From NCBI RefSeq assembly GCF_001570565.1, contig NZ_BBXE01000016.1, forward strand, positions 186,001 to 250,000: 64,000 nt of DNA, in the 5' to 3' direction. The stretch's first letter is position 1, and each line of letters begins with the position of its first letter. Made by a program: the position numbers and the translations under genes. The DNA is from Herbidospora yilanensis. GTDB lineage: Bacteria; Actinomycetota; Actinomycetes; Streptosporangiales; Streptosporangiaceae. The notes beneath the pieces are model-generated. The model saw nothing but the letters and a program-made list of their open reading frames with translations, had not been told where the DNA came from and searched no databases. Of this stretch, positions 40,047 to 47,629 are shown one piece after another.

Positions 40047-41585
40047 TTACCGCCGCGCACGCAGCTCGTTTTTCCGTATTTTGCCTGATGAGGTCTTGGG
40101 TAGCGGGCCGAACTCGTACCGGTCGGGGGCTTTGAAGGCGGCCAGCCGGGCCCTGACGTGAGCACGTAGTTCCTCCGGCGAGACGGTGTGTCCTTCGCGC
40201 AGGGTCACGTAGGCGATCGGGCGCTCACCCCAGTGTTCGTCCGGCATCGCCACGACGGCGGCCTCCAGCACGGCCGGGTGGGCCGCGAGCGCCGACTCGA
40301 CCTCGATCGACGAGATGTTCTCTCCGCCGGAGACGATGACGTCCTTGGCCCGGTCGCGCAGTTCCAGATAGCCGTCGGGGTGGAGCACGCCCAGGTCGCC
40401 GGTGCGGAACCAGCCGTCGGGGACCGCCAGGCGGGTCGCCTCGTCGTCGCGGTAGTAGCCGAGCATGACGGTGTTCCCGCGCAGGGCCACCTCGCCCAGG
40501 GTCGCGCCGTCGCGGGGGACGTCCGTGCCGTCCTTCAGCACGCGGATCGTGCACGACACCAGGTTGGAGACGCCCTGACGGGCCCGCAGGACGGCCTGCT
40601 CGGCCACGGGCAGCGTGTTCCATTCGGGCCGCCAGTCGCAGATGGCGGCGGGGCCGAAGGTCTCGGTCAGGCCGTACAGATGAGTGATGTCGAGGCCCGC
40701 GCGTTCGCAGCCGGCCAGCAGCGACGGCGACGGCGGCGCGCCTCCGACGGCGACCGCCACCCGCCGCCCGCGCGCCGGCGGGGCCACTTCGAGCAGCGAG
40801 ATCAGCACGGTCGGCGCGCCGCAGAACATGGTCACGCCCTCGGCGTCGATCAGGCGCCACACCTGGGCGGGGTCCACTCTTCGCAGACAGACGTGGACCC
40901 CGCCGGCCGCCGTGACGGCCCAGGGGAAGGCCCATCCGTTGCAGTGGAACATCGGCAGAGTCCACAGATAGACGGTCTCCGGCGTGAGCCGGAAGTGGGC
41001 GACCATGGCGAGCGACTGGAGGTAGGCGCCGCGATGGTGGTACATGACACCCTTCGGGTGCCCGGTGGTCCCGCTGGTGTAGTTGAGCGCCATCAGCCCG
41101 CGCTCGTCGGCCTCGACCCGGTGGGGTTCGGCCTCGGCCCGCAGCCGTTCGTGTTCGGCCGGACCCACGACGCGCAGGCCGCCGCCGATCTCCTCGGCCA
41201 GTTCGGCGAACTCGGGGTCGTGCAGGAGGACGGTCGCCCCCGAGTGCTCCAGGATGTGGCGGAGTTCGGCGGCCGCGAGCCGGATGTTCAGCGTGACCAG
41301 CACCGCGCCCGCGTACAACACGCCGAAGTGGGATTCGAGCAGCAGCGGCGAGTTGGCCCCCAGCACGGCCACGCGGTCGCCCGGCTCGACCCCGAGCCCG
41401 CGCAGCAAGCCGGCCTGCCGCAGGCAGCGGTCGTGCAGTTCGCGGTAGGTCAGCCGCAGGTCTCCGTCGACCACGGCGAGCCGCTCGGCGTGGACCTCGG
41501 CGGCCCGGTCGAGCAGGGCGGTCGGGGTGAGCGGCTCGTAGCTGACGTGAGACGGCACCGCTCGCCACCCTTCGAAACCGGACAT
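40047..41585 (-). CDS. AMP-dependent acyl-CoA synthetase/ligase
   Basis: 512 aa from ATG 41585. ANL-superfamily motifs: YTSGTTGHPKGVMYH (phosphate loop), LYGLTETFGP, GWFRTGDLGVLHPDGY, and the C-terminal catalytic Lys in PKTSSGKIRK. It activates a carboxylic acid (medium-chain, aryl or hydroxy acid) as CoA thioester. In this operon it could process the aglycone or acid released from imported rhamnosides. No ribosome site precedes ATG 41585; the predicted transcription start lies only a few nucleotides upstream, so the mRNA may be leaderless. Confidence 0.9.
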   Translation of the reverse strand: MSGFEGWRAVPSHVSYEPLTPTALLDRAAEVHAERLAVVDGDLRLTYRELHDRCLRQAGLLRGLGVEPGDRVAVLGANSPLLLESHFGVLYAGAVLVTLNIRLAAAELRHILEHSGATVLLHDPEFAELAEEIGGGLRVVGPAEHERLRAEAEPHRVEADERGLMALNYTSGTTGHPKGVMYHHRGAYLQSLAMVAHFRLTPETVYLWTLPMFHCNGWAFPWAVTAAGGVHVCLRRVDPAQVWRLIDAEGVTMFCGAPTVLISLLEVAPPARGRRVAVAVGGAPPSPSLLAGCERAGLDITHLYGLTETFGPAAICDWRPEWNTLPVAEQAVLRARQGVSNLVSCTIRVLKDGTDVPRDGATLGEVALRGNTVMLGYYRDDEATRLAVPDGWFRTGDLGVLHPDGYLELRDRAKDVIVSGGENISSIEVESALAAHPAVLEAAVVAMPDEHWGERPIAYVTLREGHTVSPEELRAHVRARLAAFKAPDRYEFGPLPKTSSGKIRKNELRARR

Positions 41586-41594
41586 CGGGTGACT

Positions 41595-41643
41595 ATTCTG
41601 GAATCGAGTTCCGTATCTTGTCAATCGGTTCACATATGAGAAC
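41595..41643 (-). promoter_or_regulatory. Promoter with IclR-type operator (site 3) for the ligase operon
   Basis: The operator GTTCACATATGAGAAC (41628-41643) fits GTTC-N8-GAAC. Three bp downstream on the minus strand is a consensus -35 TTGACA (41624-41619), then after 18 bp a -10-like CAGAAT (41600-41595). It mirrors the operator/-35 arrangement at the rhamnosidase promoter. Confidence 0.7.
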
Positions 41644-42416
41644 TAGAACGACGTCGGCTGGCCCGGTTCCAGGAGGCGCAGGCGGTCGTCGAGCTCGTAC
41701 TTCTCGAAGGCGTCCAGGAGGTCGGCCGGGCCCTCGGTGAAGTGTTGCCAGCCCTCCATGTGGAGGGGGATGACCACCTCGGCGCCGGTGATCAGGGTCG
41801 CCTCGACGACCTCCTCGCCCGTGAAGGTCAGGAAGCCGTCGACCAGGGGGGTGCGGGCCGCCCCGGCGAAGAACAGGCCCGCGTCCATCGGCCCGAGCCG
41901 CTCCGTGATCTCCCTGGTCGCTTCGAGCGAGGCGTTGTCGCCGCTCACATAGATGGCCGGCAGATCGAAGGCGGTCAGCACGAAACCCGTCACCGGCCCC
42001 AAGAGGTCCTCCGTGCCCGGTGGCCCGTGCTCGGCCGGCACCCACGTGATCCGCAGTGAACCGCCGTCGGGCCGTTCGAAGGTCACGTGGTCCCAGGCGG
42101 GCAGGCCGGTGACGTCCTCCCCGAGGCGCTCGGCGGCCTCGGGTGTGGTCAGCACCTCCGGCACCTCGTCGAGCAGCGCTCGGCCCGAATGGTCCAGGTT
42201 GTCGGCGTGCTGATCGTGCGAGAGCAGGATGATGTCGAGATCGCCCAGTTCGTGGGGCTGGACGGCCGGGCCGGTGGTCTTGATGAGCGTACGGGTGCCG
42301 CTGACGATCGGTCCCGGCCCGTCGAAGGTCGGGTCGGTGAGCAACTTCAGGCCGCCGATCTCCAGCAACGCCGTCGGCCCGCCCACCAACCGCACGGTGC
42401 AGGTTTTCCGCTCCAT
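41643..42416 (-). CDS. UlaG-like metallo-beta-lactamase-fold hydrolase
   Basis: 257 aa from ATG 42416 (the frame also has a GTG one codon earlier). MBL motifs of the UlaG/L-ascorbate-6-phosphate lactonase group: LLTDPTFDGPGP, metal motif LSHDQHADNLDH (residues about 66-77), EHG of VPAEHGPPG, SGDNAS and a final PLHMEG with His. Metal ligands appear complete. Probably a lactonase or phosphodiesterase-type hydrolase of unknown substrate. It lies upstream of the AMP-ligase gene on the same strand; its last base touches operator site 3, so the downstream operon has its own promoter. Confidence 0.87.
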   Translation of the reverse strand: MERKTCTVRLVGGPTALLEIGGLKLLTDPTFDGPGPIVSGTRTLIKTTGPAVQPHELGDLDIILLSHDQHADNLDHSGRALLDEVPEVLTTPEAAERLGEDVTGLPAWDHVTFERPDGGSLRITWVPAEHGPPGTEDLLGPVTGFVLTAFDLPAIYVSGDNASLEATREITERLGPMDAGLFFAGAARTPLVDGFLTFTGEEVVEATLITGAEVVIPLHMEGWQHFTEGPADLLDAFEKYELDDRLRLLEPGQPTSF

Positions 42417-42467
42417 CACCCCATCCTGCGCGCACCCCGTTCAAGGGAATCCATCCGGGGGTGCAAC

Positions 42468-42514
42468 ACACCACATGTTGATGTGACAGCCGAGAACGAT
42501 CCCATATATGGTGT
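42468..42514 (+). promoter_or_regulatory. Pair of NrdR-like boxes
   Basis: Two 16-mers resembling the NrdR consensus acaCwAtATaTwGtgt: ACACCACATGTTGATG (42468-42483, weaker) and ATCCCATATATGGTGT (42499-42514, about 12 of 16 matching). Their centres are 31 bp apart, the three-turn spacing usual for NrdR box pairs. They lie just upstream of the riboswitch of the nrdAB operon. Confidence 0.6.
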
Positions 42515-42521
42515 CTCCCGC

Positions 42522-42706
42522 GTTGGTTCGCCCCGCCCGCCAGCCGGGGTGCCGTAAGAGGGAACCCGGTGCGAATCCGGGACTGCCCCGCAGCGGTGAG
42601 CGGGAACGAAAGCCGTCAATCAAGCACTGGGCCTGGGCCTGGGAAGCGACGGCCGGTAGGCGCCTTTCACGAAGGCCTGCCCGCGAGTCCGAATACCTGC
42701 CATCGC
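42522..42706 (+). promoter_or_regulatory. Cobalamin (adenosylcobalamin) riboswitch of nrdAB
   Basis: The conserved elements appear in order: GGTGCC and AGAGGGAACCCGGTGCGAAT, then CCGGGACTGCCCCGCAGCGG, then AAGCACTGGGCC and TGGGAAGCG, and the 3' B12 box GAGTCCGAATACCTGCC (42685-42701). The leader is about 185 nt and ends about 95 nt before nrdA. In Streptomyces a B12 riboswitch shuts off class Ia nrdABS when adenosylcobalamin, the cofactor of the class II enzyme, is present; the same logic should apply here. Confidence 0.95.
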
Positions 42707-42714
42707 GTTTTGGT

Positions 42715-42767
42715 CCGAGGCCGCGTGGGACGGCCCTGCCCGGGTGCCCTGCGCCCGCGTGCCTCGG
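42715..42767 (+). promoter_or_regulatory. Candidate expression-platform hairpin of the riboswitch
   Basis: CCGAGGC (42715-42721) can pair with GCCTCGG (42761-42767), with further GC-rich pairing possible inside. It lies between the B12 box and the nrdA ribosome site (GAGGAGAGG at 42777-42785), where an anti-expression structure is expected. There is no T-tract, so control of translation or rho access is more likely than intrinsic termination. Confidence 0.45.
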
Positions 42768-42797
42768 TGGGTTCGCGAGGAGAGGGCTCCAACGAGG

Positions 42798-45077
42798 ATG
42801 CGCATCAAGAAGCGTGACGGTTCGCTCGAACCGGTCGACGTGACCAGGATCGTGCGGGCGGTCGAACGTTGTTCCGGCGGGCTCGCCGACGTCGAGCCGC
42901 TGCGGGTCGCCACCAGGACGATCAGCGGCCTGTACGACGGCGCCACCACCGAGGAACTCGACCGGTTGTCGATCCAGACCGCCGCCGAGATGATCGGCGA
43001 GGAGCCGCAGTACTCCCGGCTGGCCGCCCGGCTGCTGGCGGCGTACATCACCAAGGAGGTGGCCGCCGACACCTTCAGCCGGTCGATCAAGGAAGGCCAC
43101 GCCCTCGGCCTGATCGGCGACACCACCGCCGCCTTCGTGGCCGACCACGCCGACCTGCTCGACGCCACGATCGACACCGCCAACGACCGGCGGTTCGAGT
43201 ACTTCGGCCTGCGCACCGTGTACGACCGCTACCTGCTCCGCCACCCCCGGACCCGGCTCCCCGTCGAGACCCCGCAGTTCTGGCTGCTCCGGGTGGCCTG
43301 CGGTCTGGCGCGGCGGCCCGAGGAGGCGGTCGAGCTCTACCGCCTGATGTCGTCGCTGGCCTACCTGCCCAGCTCGCCGACGTTGTTCAACTCCGGCACC
43401 GGCCACACCCAGATGTCGTCGTGCTACCTGGTCGACTCCCCGCGCGACGAACTCGGCTCGATCTACGAGCGGTACGCCCAGGTCGCCCACCTGTCGAAGT
43501 TCGCCGGCGGCATCGGCATCTCCTGGTCCCGCGTGCGATCGAGGGGCGCCCTGATCAAGGGCACCAACGGCCACTCCAACGGGATCGTCCCGTTCCTGCG
43601 CACCCTCGACGCCTCCGTGGCCGCCGTCAACCAGGGCGGCCGGCGGAAGGGCGCCGCGTGCGTCTACCTGGAGCCCTGGCACCCCGACGTCGAGGAGTTC
43701 CTGGAGCTGCGGGACAACACCGGCGAGGACGCCCGCCGCACCCACAACCTGAACCTGGCCAACTGGATCCCCGACGAGTTCATGCGCCGCGTCGAGGCCG
43801 ATCAGATGTGGTCGCTGTTCGACCCGAACGAGCTGCCCGAGCTGCCCGACCTGTGGGGCGAGGCCTTCGACGAGGTCTACCGGACGGCGGAGGCGGACGG
43901 CCGTCAGGTGCGCCGGATCCGCGCCCGCGACCTCTACGCCAAGATGATGCGCACCCTGGCCCAGACCGGCAACGGCTGGATGACCTTCAAGGACACCTCG
44001 AACCGCACCTGCAACCAGGCCGCCGAGCCGGGCAACGTGGTGCACCTGTCGAACCTGTGCACCGAGATCATCGAGGTGTCGAACGACGAGGAGACCGCGG
44101 TCTGCAACCTCGGTTCGATCAACCTGGCCGCCCACCTGGCGGAGGGCGGAATCGACTGGGAGAAGCTGCGCAGGACCGTCAGGACAGCGGTGGTCTTCCT
44201 CGACCGGGTGATCGACATCAACTACTACCCGACTCGGCAGGCCGCGGCGAGCAATCCGCGCTGGCGCCCGGTCGGCCTGGGGCTGATGGGTCTCCAGGAC
44301 GTCTTCTTCGCGCTCCGGCTGCCGTTCGACTCGCCCGAGGCAAAGGAGCTCTCCACCCGGATCTCGGAGGAGATCTACCTGGCCGCCCTCGACACCTCGG
44401 CCGACCTCGCGGCGGAGCACGGCCCGCATCCGGCGTACGGGGAGACCTGGGCGGCCCGCGGGAAACTCCAGCCCGACCTGCACGGCCTCAGCCCCGAGTG
44501 GACCGCGCTCCGCGCCAAGATCGCCGAGCACGGGCTGCGCAACTCCCTGCTGATCGCCGTCGCCCCCACCGCGACCATCGCCTCGATCGCGGGCTGCTAC
44601 GAGTGCGTCGAGCCGCAGGTGTCGAATCTCTTCAAGCGCGAGACGTTGAGCGGGGAGTTCCTCCAGATCAACAACGCGCTGGTCGCCGAGCTCAAGGCGC
44701 GCGGCCTGTGGACGGAGCCGATCCGCACGGCCATCCGCCAGGCCGAGGGCTCGGTCCAGGGCATCGCCGAACTGCCCGGCGAGATCAGGACCCTGTTCAG
44801 AACCGCCTGGGAACTGCCCCAGCGGGCGTTGGTCGACATGGCGGCGGCACGCGGCCCGTACATCGACCAGAGCCAGTCGCTCAACCTGTTCATGGCCAGC
44901 CCGACCATCGACAAGTTGTCGTCGATGTACCTCTACGCCTGGAAGTCGGGCCTCAAGACCACGTACTACCTGCGCTCGCGCCCCGCGACGCGCATCCAGC
45001 AGGCCACCGTGCCGGTCCTCACCGCCGCGGAGGTCTGCTCCCTGGAGAACCCCGAGTCCTGTGAGGCGTGCCAGTGA
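42798..45077 (+). CDS. nrdA: Ribonucleoside-diphosphate reductase alpha subunit, class I
   Basis: 759 aa from ATG 42798. N-terminal ATP-cone (KKRDGSLEPVDVTRIVRAVE, residues 3-22, through about 90), then the ten-stranded catalytic barrel: LPSSPTLFNSGTGHTQMSSC (substrate and redox Cys), GGIGISWSRVRSRG, NQGGRRKGAACVYLEPWHPD, NLCTEIIEV (radical Asn/Cys/Glu), and TATIASIAGCYECVEPQVSN. The tail ESCEACQ supplies the shuttle Cys pair. It reduces ribonucleotides to deoxyribonucleotides with NrdB. Overlapping TGATG with nrdB, behind a B12 riboswitch and NrdR-like boxes. Confidence 0.95.
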   Translation: MRIKKRDGSLEPVDVTRIVRAVERCSGGLADVEPLRVATRTISGLYDGATTEELDRLSIQTAAEMIGEEPQYSRLAARLLAAYITKEVAADTFSRSIKEGHALGLIGDTTAAFVADHADLLDATIDTANDRRFEYFGLRTVYDRYLLRHPRTRLPVETPQFWLLRVACGLARRPEEAVELYRLMSSLAYLPSSPTLFNSGTGHTQMSSCYLVDSPRDELGSIYERYAQVAHLSKFAGGIGISWSRVRSRGALIKGTNGHSNGIVPFLRTLDASVAAVNQGGRRKGAACVYLEPWHPDVEEFLELRDNTGEDARRTHNLNLANWIPDEFMRRVEADQMWSLFDPNELPELPDLWGEAFDEVYRTAEADGRQVRRIRARDLYAKMMRTLAQTGNGWMTFKDTSNRTCNQAAEPGNVVHLSNLCTEIIEVSNDEETAVCNLGSINLAAHLAEGGIDWEKLRRTVRTAVVFLDRVIDINYYPTRQAAASNPRWRPVGLGLMGLQDVFFALRLPFDSPEAKELSTRISEEIYLAALDTSADLAAEHGPHPAYGETWAARGKLQPDLHGLSPEWTALRAKIAEHGLRNSLLIAVAPTATIASIAGCYECVEPQVSNLFKRETLSGEFLQINNALVAELKARGLWTEPIRTAIRQAEGSVQGIAELPGEIRTLFRTAWELPQRALVDMAAARGPYIDQSQSLNLFMASPTIDKLSSMYLYAWKSGLKTTYYLRSRPATRIQQATVPVLTAAEVCSLENPESCEACQ

Positions 45078-46072
45078 TGCTGCTCGACCCCGGCATGAGC
45101 CTGACCCTGCGCCCGATGCGCTACCCGGCGTTCTTCGAGCGCTACCGCGACGCCATCAAGAACACCTGGACCGTCGAGGAGGTCGACCTCCACTCCGACC
45201 TCGCCGACCTGGGCAGACTGTCGCCCGCCGAACGCCACCTGGTGTCACGGCTGGTGGCCTTCTTCGCCACGGGCGACACGATCGTCGCCAACAATCTGGT
45301 GCTCAACCTCTATCAGCACGTCAACGCCCCCGAAGCGCGCCTCTACCTGTCGCGGCAGCTCTTCGAGGAGGCCGTGCACGTGCAGTTCTACCTGAACCTG
45401 CTCGACACCTACGTGCCCGACGAGCAGGAGCGTTTCGAGGCCTTCGCGGCGGTCGAGAACATCCCGTCGATCAGCCGCAAGGCCGAGTTCTGCTTCCGCT
45501 GGATCGACTCACTCGGCGACCTCAGGAGCCTGGAGACCAAGGCCGACCGCCGGGCCTTCCTGCTCAACCTCATCTGCTTCGCCGCCTGCATCGAGGGCCT
45601 GTTCTTCTACGGCGCCTTCGCGTACGTCTACTTCCTGCGCTCCCGAGGCCTGCTGAACGGCCTGGCCTCGGGCACGAACTGGGTGTTCCGCGACGAGTCG
45701 ATGCACATGGCGTTCGCGTTCGACGTCGTCGAGGTCGCCCGCGCCGAGGAGCCCGACCTGTTCGACGACGACCTGATCGCCCAGATCAGGCAGATGCTCG
45801 CCGAGGCGGTCGACTGCGAGGCCCAGTTCGCCGAAGACCTCCTCAACCAGGGGGTGCCGGGCATGTCGATCGCCGACATGCGCCTCTACCTGGAGCACGT
45901 CGCCGACCGCCGGCTGGCCCAGCTCGGCATCCTGCCCCTCTACGGCTCGAAGAACCCCTTCGCCTTCATGGAACTCCAGGACGTGCAGGAGCTCTCGAAC
46001 TTCTTCGAGCGCAAGGTCTCGGCCTACCAGGTCGGCGTCACGGGCACGGTCAGCTTCGACGCCGACTTCTAA
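45077..46072 (+). CDS. nrdB: Ribonucleoside-diphosphate reductase beta subunit, class I
   Basis: 331 aa from ATG 45077, the A shared with the nrdA stop; a GTG at 45068 is possible. The ferritin-like four-helix core carries the metal ligands Glu and His in FEEAVHVQFY, Glu in CIEGLFFYGAF, and Glu and His in RDESMHMAFAF. The Tyr four residues after the first His is in the radical-Tyr position, so this looks like a tyrosyl-radical enzyme. In Streptomyces an AraC-like nrdS follows; here the third gene is absent and an inverted repeat follows the stop. Confidence 0.95.
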   Translation: MLLDPGMSLTLRPMRYPAFFERYRDAIKNTWTVEEVDLHSDLADLGRLSPAERHLVSRLVAFFATGDTIVANNLVLNLYQHVNAPEARLYLSRQLFEEAVHVQFYLNLLDTYVPDEQERFEAFAAVENIPSISRKAEFCFRWIDSLGDLRSLETKADRRAFLLNLICFAACIEGLFFYGAFAYVYFLRSRGLLNGLASGTNWVFRDESMHMAFAFDVVEVARAEEPDLFDDDLIAQIRQMLAEAVDCEAQFAEDLLNQGVPGMSIADMRLYLEHVADRRLAQLGILPLYGSKNPFAFMELQDVQELSNFFERKVSAYQVGVTGTVSFDADF

Positions 46073-46101
46073 GGCCGCTGTAAAGCCCCCTCCAATCCGG
46101 G

Positions 46102-46140
46102 CCGTGACCACTGGACTCGTCAAGAAGGCCGTGGTCACGG
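46102..46140. terminator. Inverted repeat after nrdB, probable terminator
   Basis: Perfect 10-bp arms CCGTGACCAC (46102-46111) and GTGGTCACGG (46131-46140) with a 19-nt spacer, 29 bp beyond the nrdB stop. There is no T-run, so it may instead be an operator for the small gene at 46174. Confidence 0.5.
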
Positions 46141-46173
46141 TGGAGGTACCGCTAAGCCGGAAGGGGATCTCCG

Positions 46174-46401
46174 ATGGAGAAGAAGAGAGTGGCCGCAGTC
46201 GGTGCGGGGCTCGCCGGAGCGGCGGCCCTGGTGTTCGGGCCCGTGGCCACGTCGGCGTCGGCCACCGAGGCGGCGACGCAGACCACCACGACGGCCGCGT
46301 CCGCGCCGTCACATCGCGACCCGCCGCACCACAGTGATCACCCCCACAAGAAGCATCACAACAAGCACCACAAGCACCACAACAAACACCACCACTACTG
46401 A
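46174..46401 (+). CDS. Small exported histidine-rich protein
   Basis: 75 aa. Sec signal (residues 1-30; VAAVGAGLAGAAALVFGPVA, ending SASA), a Thr/Ala stretch, then a tail of about 28 residues rich in His, with HxH and HHxxHH repeats (HHSDHPHKKHH, HKHHNKHHHY). Ribosome site AAGGGGAT. Such tails bind Zn, Ni, Cu or Co; an extracellular metal buffer is likely. It is next to B12-controlled nrdAB, but a cobalt or iron link is speculation. The gene ends 7 bp inside the convergent ligase-like gene. No homologue recognised. Confidence 0.75.
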   Translation: MEKKRVAAVGAGLAGAAALVFGPVATSASATEAATQTTTTAASAPSHRDPPHHSDHPHKKHHNKHHKHHNKHHHY

Positions 46402-47534
46402 GTGGAGTGCCGTCGGTCGCGATCGTCGCGGCCGTCGGCCCTTCTCACCCGCGCCCCGGTGACCGTCACGCCCTTCGACGAGACGGTCACCGGTGACAGG
46501 TCGATCGACGTCACCTCCGGGAGGGTCGCGATCAGGCGGCCGACCCGCGTCAGCAGTTCGCCCAGCGCGGTCGTGTCGGCCTTGGGATGGTCGCGGTAGC
46601 CGTACAGCAGGGGTGAGCAGCGCAGGTCGGCGATCATCTCGGCGGCGGTCTCCGGCCCGAGCGGCGGGACCCGGCAGGCCCGGTCGCCGGTCAGTTCGGC
46701 GACCACCCCGCCGTAGCCGACCACCACGAGCGGCCCGGTCACCGGGTCGTTGACGCCCCGCACGGTCATCTCCACGCCCGGCCAGGAGGCGCCCAGCGTG
46801 ATGCCGAAGTGGGCCAGCAGCCGAGGCGTGTCGTGGACGAGGCCGTGCGCCTCCGGGTCGTCGCCCACGAAGAGCCATTCGGGCGCGGTACGCCGCCACT
46901 CCGCATACGCCGCCACCCGCGCCAGTGCGCCGACCGCCTGCTCCGGGTAGGCGTAACACGGCACCCGGCCCCCGACCAGCCCGTCCTGGCCGAGCACGCA
47001 CGCCAGCGTCGTCACCTTCCGCTCGGCCGCCAGCACGGTCTTCCACGCCGTCCCCAGGTCCGCTCCGAACGGCGCGACGACCAGACACGCGTCGGCGTCG
47101 GCGTCGGCCGCGTGCGGGAGCAGCGTCGTCGCCGCGTCGGCGTGCAGCAGGTCGCCGCTGACGGCCACCCGGCGGCCCGCCGGGAGCGGCTGGTAGGCCA
47201 GCAGCCGGACCGTGTCGACCAGGTCACGCAGCCCTTCGACGAGGATCACCCCGGTCGCGCGGGCGAGCGCCGCCAGCCCTTCGGTGATCCCGGCCGGGGT
47301 GCGGACCACGATCGGCTTGCGCCGGCTGACCCGCGCCGCCACCTGCGCGAACTCGCGGGGATCGCCCAGCGAGTCGACGACGATGACGGTCGTCTGCGGG
47401 TCGTCGCCCCAATGGGACAACATCTCCGCGTCGTCGGCCCGCACGTAGGAACACACCGGCAGCACGTCGACGAGCGCCGCCAGCACCGCCTCCGACCGTG
47501 CCAGCACGGCCACCTCACCAGGAATGGAATCCAC
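46395..47534 (-). CDS. Acyl-CoA synthetase (NDP-forming)-like protein, reduced domain set
   Basis: 379 aa from GTG 47534. The succinyl-CoA-ligase-like region is recognised (VDSLGDPREFAQVAARVSRR, KPIVVRTPAGITEGLAALAR, RLLAYQPLPAGRRVAVSGD), then YPEQAVGALARVAAYAEWRR, and a C-terminal ATP-grasp-like portion (GVEMTVRGVNDPVTGPLVVVG, CSPLLYGYRDHPKADTTALG, EVTSIDLSPV). The N-terminal CoA-binding domain, the catalytic His loop and much of the ATP-grasp found in full-length enzymes (about 700-900 aa) are missing. It may be regulatory or inactive. A DevR-like box lies 55 bp upstream. Confidence 0.72.
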   Translation of the reverse strand: MDSIPGEVAVLARSEAVLAALVDVLPVCSYVRADDAEMLSHWGDDPQTTVIVVDSLGDPREFAQVAARVSRRKPIVVRTPAGITEGLAALARATGVILVEGLRDLVDTVRLLAYQPLPAGRRVAVSGDLLHADAATTLLPHAADADADACLVVAPFGADLGTAWKTVLAAERKVTTLACVLGQDGLVGGRVPCYAYPEQAVGALARVAAYAEWRRTAPEWLFVGDDPEAHGLVHDTPRLLAHFGITLGASWPGVEMTVRGVNDPVTGPLVVVGYGGVVAELTGDRACRVPPLGPETAAEMIADLRCSPLLYGYRDHPKADTTALGELLTRVGRLIATLPEVTSIDLSPVTVSSKGVTVTGARVRRADGRDDRDRRHSTQ

Positions 47535-47588
47535 GCCGACAGGCTGCCCGCGTCGAGGTTCCCCCAGTAGGGCCGGACGGCTCGCCCC

Positions 47589-47608
47589 GAAAGGACCAAA
47601 GTCCCGCC
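47589..47608. promoter_or_regulatory. DevR/DosR-like box upstream of kinase and ligase-like genes
   Basis: GAAAGGACCAAAGTCCCGCC aligns with the mycobacterial DosR consensus TTSGGGACTWWAGTCCCSAA, keeping GGAC-N4-GTCCC and the A-rich centre. It lies 55 bp upstream of the minus-strand ligase-like start, the better promoter distance, and 21 bp before the kinase start. Confidence 0.6.
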
Positions 47609-47629
47609 GGTTAGGAGCAGAATGTCGGC

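Noticed and set aside
41586-41633. GTG at 41633 as the start of the AMP-ligase
   Set aside because: It would place the start codon inside the operator and upstream of the predicted -35 and -10; the extra residues do not resemble the family N-terminus.
42744-42797. GTG/ATG starts upstream of 42798 for nrdA
   Set aside because: They would begin within the riboswitch expression platform and add Arg/Pro-rich residues absent from NrdA; MRIKKRDG at 42798 is the normal ATP-cone start.
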